From Fragum whitleyi (taxonomy: Eukaryota > Mollusca > Bivalvia > Cardiida > Cardiidae), in assembly GCA_948146395.1 (NCBI GenBank), contig OX411555.1, positions 58,404,187-58,468,186 on the forward strand: 64,000 nt of DNA, written 5' to 3'. This document shows, piece after piece, positions 35,501 to 44,500 of this stretch. Position 1 is the stretch's first letter, and every line of letters starts with the position of its first letter. Both the position numbers and the translations under genes were made by a program. The notes beneath the pieces are model-generated. The model worked only from the letters and a program-made list of their open reading frames with translations, made no database searches and was not told the origin of the DNA.

Positions 35501-38500
35501 TTCAGAATAAAGTCAGAGCTACACTTCAAAACCCAAAGCTGTCCTTAACAACCATTGGTATGAATGACCATATCTTGGTCAGCCTTAGGCTAGTTCCTTA
35601 AGAAAGTTTTACCTTCAAATTTAGTCTTCATCTCCATTTCTCCTAGCAATGCCAACATCCCCATAACAGCATGGACTGGTTTTTGAAAATACTGTGTATG
35701 AGGTGGACTGGTTGTGTTAATCTGAAATCTGGCTAGAAGGGTTCTCTGTGTAAACTGATGTGGGTACCAGCTCAAAAATGCATTGTCATTACTGAGGAGT
35801 GCATAGTTTTGTATAGCAGGGCTGGAATCCGATATGAAAGCTTTCTGGTGTTGAGTAATTATCTGTGATAAAATTAAAATAATGAAATGAGAAATGAATA
35901 TAACACTTCCACATTACACTACATAACACAACAAATACAGCCCTGCATTCGGGATGATGAAAAGGGAGCAAAAAGTTTGCCAATTATATTCCTCTTTGCA
36001 CACAAGTGCATGTGCAGAGCGGGATATAATTGAAAATTGTTCAAACCATTTTGTCATCCTGAATGCAGGGCTGGACACATTTTATATCTCTATGGATGTT
36101 TTCGGTAGTTAAAGGAAACAAGAGGGCCAGAATGGCCCTAAATTGCTCACATGAATTTTATTGGTCCAGTGAAACCGATCCGGGAAACTTCCTATCATAA
36201 TTTCATTCACATTTGCCTAATTGTTGAAGAGGAGATGTTATTCCAAGAATTTAAAGTGAAAATAGACCCTGTCCACCCATGCCATTCATTACTGAGTAAA
36301 CGCAAAATAAGCCTCACCCTGTCACAACCATATTTATAGGCCAATCAAAATTTTGAAAACAAATCTTGAAGAAGGTCATCAAAGGAACATTCTGGTAAAG
36401 TTTTATTGAAATCAGCCAAGTGGTTCAGGAGGAGATGTCGTTCAAAGTTTTGGGGTTCAAAATAAGCCATGCCCTGCCACACCCATATCTATGGACCAAT
36501 CAATATTTCAGGAACAATTTTTGAAAAGCTTCCCCCAAGGAACATTCTGGTAAAGTTTCAATGAAATCAGCTCAGTGGTTCAGGAGGAGATGTTGTTCAA
36601 AGAATTCAAAGTGAAAAATGCCCTGCCCTGTCACCCCTATATTATGGGCCAATCAGAATTTTGCTAACAATTTTTTAAAGAAGGTCATCCAAGGATCATT
36701 CTGGCAAAGTTTCATTGAAATTGGCCCAGGAGAAGATGAAGTTTTCATGATTGTTGACGACGGACAATGGATGACACATGACACACAACAGACAACGCAC
36801 AACAGTCTCAGGGTTATCTTAAAAACTCCCCTTGAGCAAGTTTTGCTCAGGTGAGCTTAACAGTCCCTACATAAAAATTTTCTTATTTTTTCATACATGT
36901 TTTTTTTTTAAAAATTCAATGACGAGGACCAAAATACAATAATATGGTACCGGAAAAGTAAACAGTGACTAAACATCCTGCTTCTTTGAAAAGGCTAAAA
37001 TGTTAAATCGATTCAAGAGGTTGTTATTTCAAACTGGAAAAAGATTTATAGCTATTTCTAAAAACTCTAATAAGCAATTTCTATTGGACAAGTATAGTCT
37101 GGCTGGGAAATGTCAACTGTTCTATAGCAAGACAAAAATTTTTCATTGTGTTGTAATGATATTCAGAAATAAGAATGCGTTTTTGTTGGTCCCCCCATAA
37201 GTTTAGTTCTCTGTACCCATATTTCTTCAACCTTATATAACCTACCTTGGCCACTATTGCAGCATATGTAGCATCAGCTCTCCAGCCTTCATCTCTAGAC
37301 CAATGAACAAGTGGATCTGCTTCACTGTATAGGAAATTATAAAGGACACATCTAAGTACTTATAAACTTTTAGTCAGGGTTTATAATAAATACTTTTTGT
37401 TTAAACAAGATGCATTAGTTTAACACCAATGCTCCTACCACTGCCATTTTTCAGAAACAGTAGTTTGATGTGATTTGGTAATCATCAGCAAAATTTTAAT
37501 TTCAATTCTGTAATCAACGGCAAATCTTTATTTAGTTTTGAAAACTTCCTTTACAAAAACTTCTCAGCCTCCTCAACCAATCTTGATATGCTTCCTAGAG
37601 ACAATTTCTTCTTTATTTTTTGTTAAGACTGAAAAGGGGGGATTGTCTTTGCCAATATGACTCAAATAATATTGAAAATAGTATTTAACTGTGTACAAAT
37701 ACTTTGTTATAACATAAGATTCTAAAAAAAAGAGTTAACCCTTGTCATGCTGAACCTAGAATAATGCTATTTTGTATGTGTGCGGCCTGATCTAAATGTA
37801 TACCTTCTGATTTTGATTTTTTAAACCAGAAGAGTTAGAAAATTGCTTTTAACAAATATATACAGGATCACAATTATCGCACCCAGTTCTTTTTTCACTT
37901 TGTTTTAATGCAATTTTATGCAGATTTTTATTGCACATGACAAGGATTAAGGTTATGAACACTTACTCATTGTAGAATGGTTTATCAGCAAGTGAAGGGT
38001 AGGCAAGTTTGATAAGTTTCATCAACTCTATCTCATCTCTAATTATTCTGTCAGATGTTCCCCCACCCTAAAAATAAAGATATTCAATATGTGAGGACAA
38101 CCTCGTTCAATTGCAGGGCTTGTGCTAGCTTTTAAAATTTGGGAGTCATTGACCCCTTGAACATAAAATTCTGGGGGTATAAAGCTGTTTTGTAGGGATA
38201 AAAAGAGAGCAAAACATGAAAACTTATCAGTCTCAAAAGTAATCTATATAACTGACACAACATAAACAATAAAATGTAGACACACTTTATTGTTTATGTT
38301 GTTTCATTTATATAGATCTTTTGCAATAGTATGAAGAAAACAATTGATCTGTATAATCTTTTATTCTGTTTAGGTTAGACCAATGGAAATTCAATGGGTC
38401 AAATGACCCCCTGAAGGAAATTTTTGATTGTCAAGATGGGATTTTGCAATTCCACAAAATATTAAGATATTTGTTTTCTTCTAATAGTACAAGAAGCCTC

Positions 38501-41500
38501 CTCTATGATTAAGCCTCAAATTGAGAAAGCCTCTTTTTCAGCAAAGCCTTTTCTACAACTCTTTTTCAAACATGTGGCTAACTATAGGAATTAGTGGCCT
38601 TGACTGAATGCAAGACATAGTATGAAAAGCAAAAGAAAGAAAGCTCTGCTGGGTGGTCATTCAACTTTTTCCGCTTTTCTTAACTTCCATTTGGATAACA
38701 ATCATAAATGATCCCAATGTAAGCTATCAAAAGGATATAAACCACCTTTGTTTGTGTATATCTTTATGTTTTATTTCTTTAATCTTGATAATCTAGATGT
38801 TTGAAAACTCGAACTTTCATCGCATTTGCAAGTTTTCTTCAAAGCAACTAGGTAGTAAACAGATTATTTGAATGAAGGCATACTTTGTATCTATAGGAAA
38901 CAACTAATTTTTTGTGCGGATGTCAGTGAAAAGCTTCTTTATATAAAAGTTCTTTCGTTATAAAATTTGAATATTCACAAAACCAAAAGAGGTTAAAAAT
39001 CTTTAAAAATGTATGTCGAGAATAAATTTTTACAGCCACTGACAGACGTCTACAATCAGCATAGTAATTGTAGGATTTACTTTCTTTGCCGAAAATGTTA
39101 AGTCAATGTTAAGTATACCAATCAAACTTCATAAATTACTGGCAATTTTATTTTGGGATTTATTCGGAAACAATAGTAACAATACATAAAGGTGTTAATT
39201 TTACAAAACAAGGATTGCAAACTGTTGAAATTTATAAGTACATTGTGTTAACTTAAAGAATAGTTTTACTAAAATTGATTGACTATATAAACTAATCTGT
39301 TGATGAACATAAGATCGTAACTACAGCTTCCATTAACTGGAGTTAGGTTGTTTTGTTGATAAAACCTTTTCCACCTGTGGTACACATATTTGAAATAAGC
39401 CTGAACATACAAATTTACCGTAGCGTGTTTTGTTTCGCGGCTTTCACGGGTAGTTATAATCCACGAATTTAAATAGACGCGATGACGGCGGCACTCATTC
39501 TTTCCGACTATTTGTCTCTCACCAATGGGTTGATAATCGTAAACCTATGTGAGATAGCGGCTGGAGGCTAGGAAAGAATCTGGTGGTTGTACTGGTGAGA
39601 GAAATACCAGGGATCCATTGTTAGGTGCTCCAGCCGCCGCGATATAACTGAAATAATGTTGAAAGCGGCGTTAAACTCCATTCAATCAATCAATCATTAA
39701 ATAGACGCGAAAAAGTCTGATATTACGAAAACGCAAACATTTCTAGCAGCGAACTTTTCTAGGTTTACAGTAATTGTAGAGGCCCATATGGAAGACTGGG
39801 TTAACCCAACTGTGTTGCCTCTTTAAATAAAGTCTTTATTATTATTACATACTTAATCTCAGCAGCATGCTTGTGGTATAATTAAAATATATGCAGACTG
39901 TCTTAGAGGACTATTGGTACAGGCACTTCTCATGACTTGAAGGTCATGAGCCCCGACATTATGGGGTTGTATTTAAGGGCAAATTGATAAATATCATTGT
40001 ATCCATCAGAATTAGTGCATTCTGATAGGCTCAAAAGATGGTTTCAACTCTCAATAAAAACAATTTTGAGTATGCAGCTATTTTGTAAGTTTGTCCACAA
40101 AGAAGTCCCATATCAAATTTGTGCTTTTTTTTGATAAATCTTTACACTTTTGCTTCATGATATTAAATAATGAGATATATAAAAAGAATATTTGTTGATT
40201 CCATGGATGTATGAAACTAAAAACCTAATAACATTCGTGTATGAAACTGCTTTGCATATTCATACATTGTGATAAGGATTTAAGTTTCATACATCCATGA
40301 AACCAACAAATACCCTCTTCATCTTATAAAAAAAAACAATTCTTAGCTAGCCACATGCTACCCAGCTGCTAAATTTGGTAGCACCAGTTTTAAGTCACTG
40401 CCTCTCTGTCAGGGACATAAAAACATTTGGATTGAGTGTTTGAGAGAGCACTATAAGCTTAAGCTTTCATCACAATCAAATTCAATTAAATTGGTATTAA
40501 CTAAAAATATGTGCATAGTTATAGATAACAAAGATATGACCACAAATTAATGTTTGCCATGCAAAGATGGCCAACAACCACATTAACCGCAAGGCACATG
40601 CCACATTGTGGTCTTTTATTCATTTCAATTTAAAAAGCCTAAAGTTTCTTTGGATAAAATAAAGGACAGAACAGGAAAAGGTTTATAACCACTCTAACCT
40701 TTCTATGAAAAGAGATGAAGTCCAGTCTGACTCCTTTTTGACCCGTAAAATAATTCACCCCCTCTACCACATGACGTAGCAAGGCATCAGCATATTTAGT
40801 ACTTTTACATCCATCCCCTGGACCACCAAACTTGAGTAACGGAGAAACAGACAGGAGTCCCTCAGAGCAGGCATCATAGTAATTCAGGAATCCTGGAATA
40901 GTGTAATAAAGATCATATAAACATAATAATTACAGGAAAGTAATGCTTTAACTCATTACCAGAGGTCAGCACTAACACCAGTCCTCGGGTCAGAGACCTG
41001 TGGATTTTAAGGAGGACTGTTAGAAGTAACCATGTTGCAGGTCCTTCAGGCCTGTAAGTAATGGTCATATCATTTCTAATCCATCTATTTCTTCTTCTTT
41101 TCAGTTGCCTTTCTAATAATAATGTTTTCATTAACTTATAGAAATCATTTTGGGAAAAGAAGAAATTGCTTGTCCCAAGCAATTTCTTTTTTCCCGTAAT
41201 ATTTTTCTTAATATTCCCTTCTAGATTGCTAAATAATATCCATAGTTTTCATGGAGGACCTGTTTTCATCAGGGAGGACCTGTGATTTTAAAGGCAAACA
41301 GGTCCTTCAGGCTTGTGGCAAAAACTTGTTAGTGTTGAACCATGATTACCAGGTGACAACATTTTAGATTGATCCATTTCAGATAATATTTAATTGATAA
41401 AAATTTAAAAGTTTGATAGTTATTGAATATTTTAAAATGCATGGATAAGATTTTAATGTCTCGTCAAAACCCTATATTGTGGGTAATCATTTGGTTTTTC

Positions 41501-44500
41501 TGTATAAGATGATTCTCATTAGTACATAAAACAAAGGCTTTTTACTGATATTGTTGATATGTCAATGGCTGTGCATGCAACAGTTGTAACTGCCTATAAA
41601 CATATAAGTTACAAATTTTTCAAGCAGAGCCATCAATATCTTTTTTTTAATTTACAATACTGTTTCTTTGGAATAAATATTTATCAAAGAGTCAACACAA
41701 AACTATTGTAAGTGCCTTTACAATTATAGGCACTTACAATAGGTTTGAGCTGATTTGTCTGAATGGGTTTTATGCCGTTTTCAACAACCTTTCAGTGATA
41801 TCTAGCTCCTAACAATGGATTCCTGATATTTCTCATGCCAAAAAATCCTTTCCAAGTCTCCAGCTGCTATCCCACATAGGAATACCATTATCAACCCATT
41901 GGTGGAAGACATAGTCAGAAAGGTTGAGTGCCACCATCAGGAATCAACCTTCCTGGGACCCTTTGAATGACAGACACACTACCAACTGAGCTATGACATT
42001 GACTATAGCATTGGGCTGTACCCCCTATATACCTACCCTGTACAGAAATGAGTAGATCATCAAAGTCATGACAATGGCTGTAGTTTTGTGATGTACCCTC
42101 TATATACCTACCCTGTACAGAAATGTGTAGATGATCAAAGTCATGACAATGGGTATAGTTTTGTGCTGTACCCTCCAGATACCTACCCTGTACAGAAATA
42201 TGTAGATCATCAAAATCATATCAATGGCTGTAGTTTTATGCTGTACCCTCTAGATACCTTCCCTGTACAGAAATGTGTATATCATCAAAGTCATAACAAT
42301 AGCTGTAGTTTTGTGCTGTACCCTACATATACCTACCCTGTACAGAAATGTGTAGATCATCAAAGTCATGACAATGGCTGTAGTTTTATGCTGTACCCTA
42401 CAAATACCTACCCTGTACAGAAATGTGTAGATCATCAAAGTCATGACAATTGCTGTAGTTTTGTGCTGTACCCTACAAATACCTACCCTGTACAGAAATG
42501 TGTAGATCATCAAAGTCATGACAATTGCTGTAGTTTTGTGCTGTACCCTACATATACCTACCCTGTATGGAAATTTGTAGATGATCAAAGTCATGACAAT
42601 GGCTGTAGTTTTATGCTGTACCCTCTAGATACCTTCCCTGTACAGAAATGTGTAGATCATCAAATTCATGACAATGGCTGTAGTTTTGTGCTGTACCCTC
42701 TAGATACCTACCCTGTACAGAAATGTGTAGATCATCAAAGTCATGACAATGGCTGTAGTTTTGTGCTCTACCCACCAGATACCTACCCTGTACAGAAATG
42801 TGTAGATCATCAAAGTCATGACAATGGCTGTAGTTTTGAGGTGTACCCACCATATACCTACCCTGTACAGAAATGTTGAGATGATCAAAGTCATGACAAT
42901 GACTGTAGTTTTGTGCTGTACCCACCATATACATATCCTGTACAGAAATGTGTAGATCATCAAAGTCATGACAATGGCTGTAGTTTTGTGCTGTACCCTC
43001 TAGATACCTACCCTGTACAGAAATGTGTAGATGATCAAAGTCGTGGCAATGGCTGTAGTTTTATGCTCTACCTTCTAGATACCTACCCTGTACAGAAATG
43101 TGTAGATGATCAAAGTCGTGGCAATCAGGTTCATTCCATGTCTCAAAGTTCCATTCTGACACATAACCTAGTCCATACTGATCTGAAAATTACACAGAGA
43201 GGATTGTATGACCTTCCCTCTCCCCTCAACTTATTATACTCTTTTACACTTTTCTCTTCCCTTTAATCCCCGTATCAAATTTACTTTCTAACAGAATTAG
43301 AAAAAATATCTACTTTATAATGATATGATCATTTCTTTGCAGCATTATATATGGCAAAAGTGTGAAATATGTTTTCAATATTTCTGAATTTATTTACAAA
43401 CACTTTCATTATTTAATCTATTATTTCTACCTTAATATAATTGGTACAAAACTTCAAAAGACAATTGTTATAAATTGATTCATACATTACCACTTTGAAA
43501 CCCTCATTTTCATACAATGAGAGAAAATAGATTCACATAACATTGTTTGAAAAGGTGAACTTGTTTATAACTTTTCCTCAAACATATTTACAATCCGAGA
43601 TGAGATATTTGCCTACCCACATATCTTTGGGCCACCTGTGTCACCAAGTCTTTCCACAACGCCACATCATTGTGAAGATCAAAATTTGTAAAAATTCCTC
43701 CTGGATTGCCCATGAACTCAAATCCTGGCTTGAGCCCGTTCTCATAGACAAGATCTAGGAGATTATCAAGGGCTGTAAAGTTATAAATGGGGGTACCATT
43801 CACAAATCTGTAATAGAAGCAATTAAAACAGGTTACAGCAAATGCTGATTTTTTTCAAATCTTCTGGTTACTCTACTTGTCACTTTCTTATTTTTCTTTG
43901 TTTTGTCCTTAACAATAAACCTAGAAATGTGACCTGAACCATGATAAGCTAGAATTGTGTCACAGATATTGATTTCTTTAATGCTTTTTGATGGTTTATC
44001 GAGACATAAAAGTAGATTATCACTTGATAATCTCACCACAAAAGCAGTGAAATTATCAAAAACTTATACCCTGCTTTTGTGCATTTCATCCTATCTGACG
44101 TCACCTATGCAGGGCGAAAAAAGTGACGTCACGATGAACGTTGCATAGTAATCACGTGCTGACGCGCTTTACAAAAATATGTCCCTGAAATTTCACATTT
44201 TGTCTCATTTTTGCATGAAAGAAATAGAATAATCCTTTGTTTTCGAGTAAGATCAATTTATATTTCATTTTGTGAACAACAAAAGCTATATTTTCACTCG
44301 TGGCTCCACCACTCATGAAAATATAGCTTGTGTTGTTCACTCATGAAATATAAATCAATCTTACACTTAAACAAACGATTATCCTCTATATCTCTGCAAA
44401 TATTGCCTAACAAACTTTTCAGATTACAACAGAACTTATTTAGGGCAACAGCTGTCCAAAAATCCAGACCAAACCAGTTTTATTGTTTGACAATCATCTG

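Noticed and set aside
42088..42879. 263-residue plus-strand open frame with 25-residue repeats
   Set aside because: It is the antisense of the 75-bp exon-donor minisatellite; the period divisible by three keeps frames open. All sense similarity is to IDUA exon 4 on the other strand.
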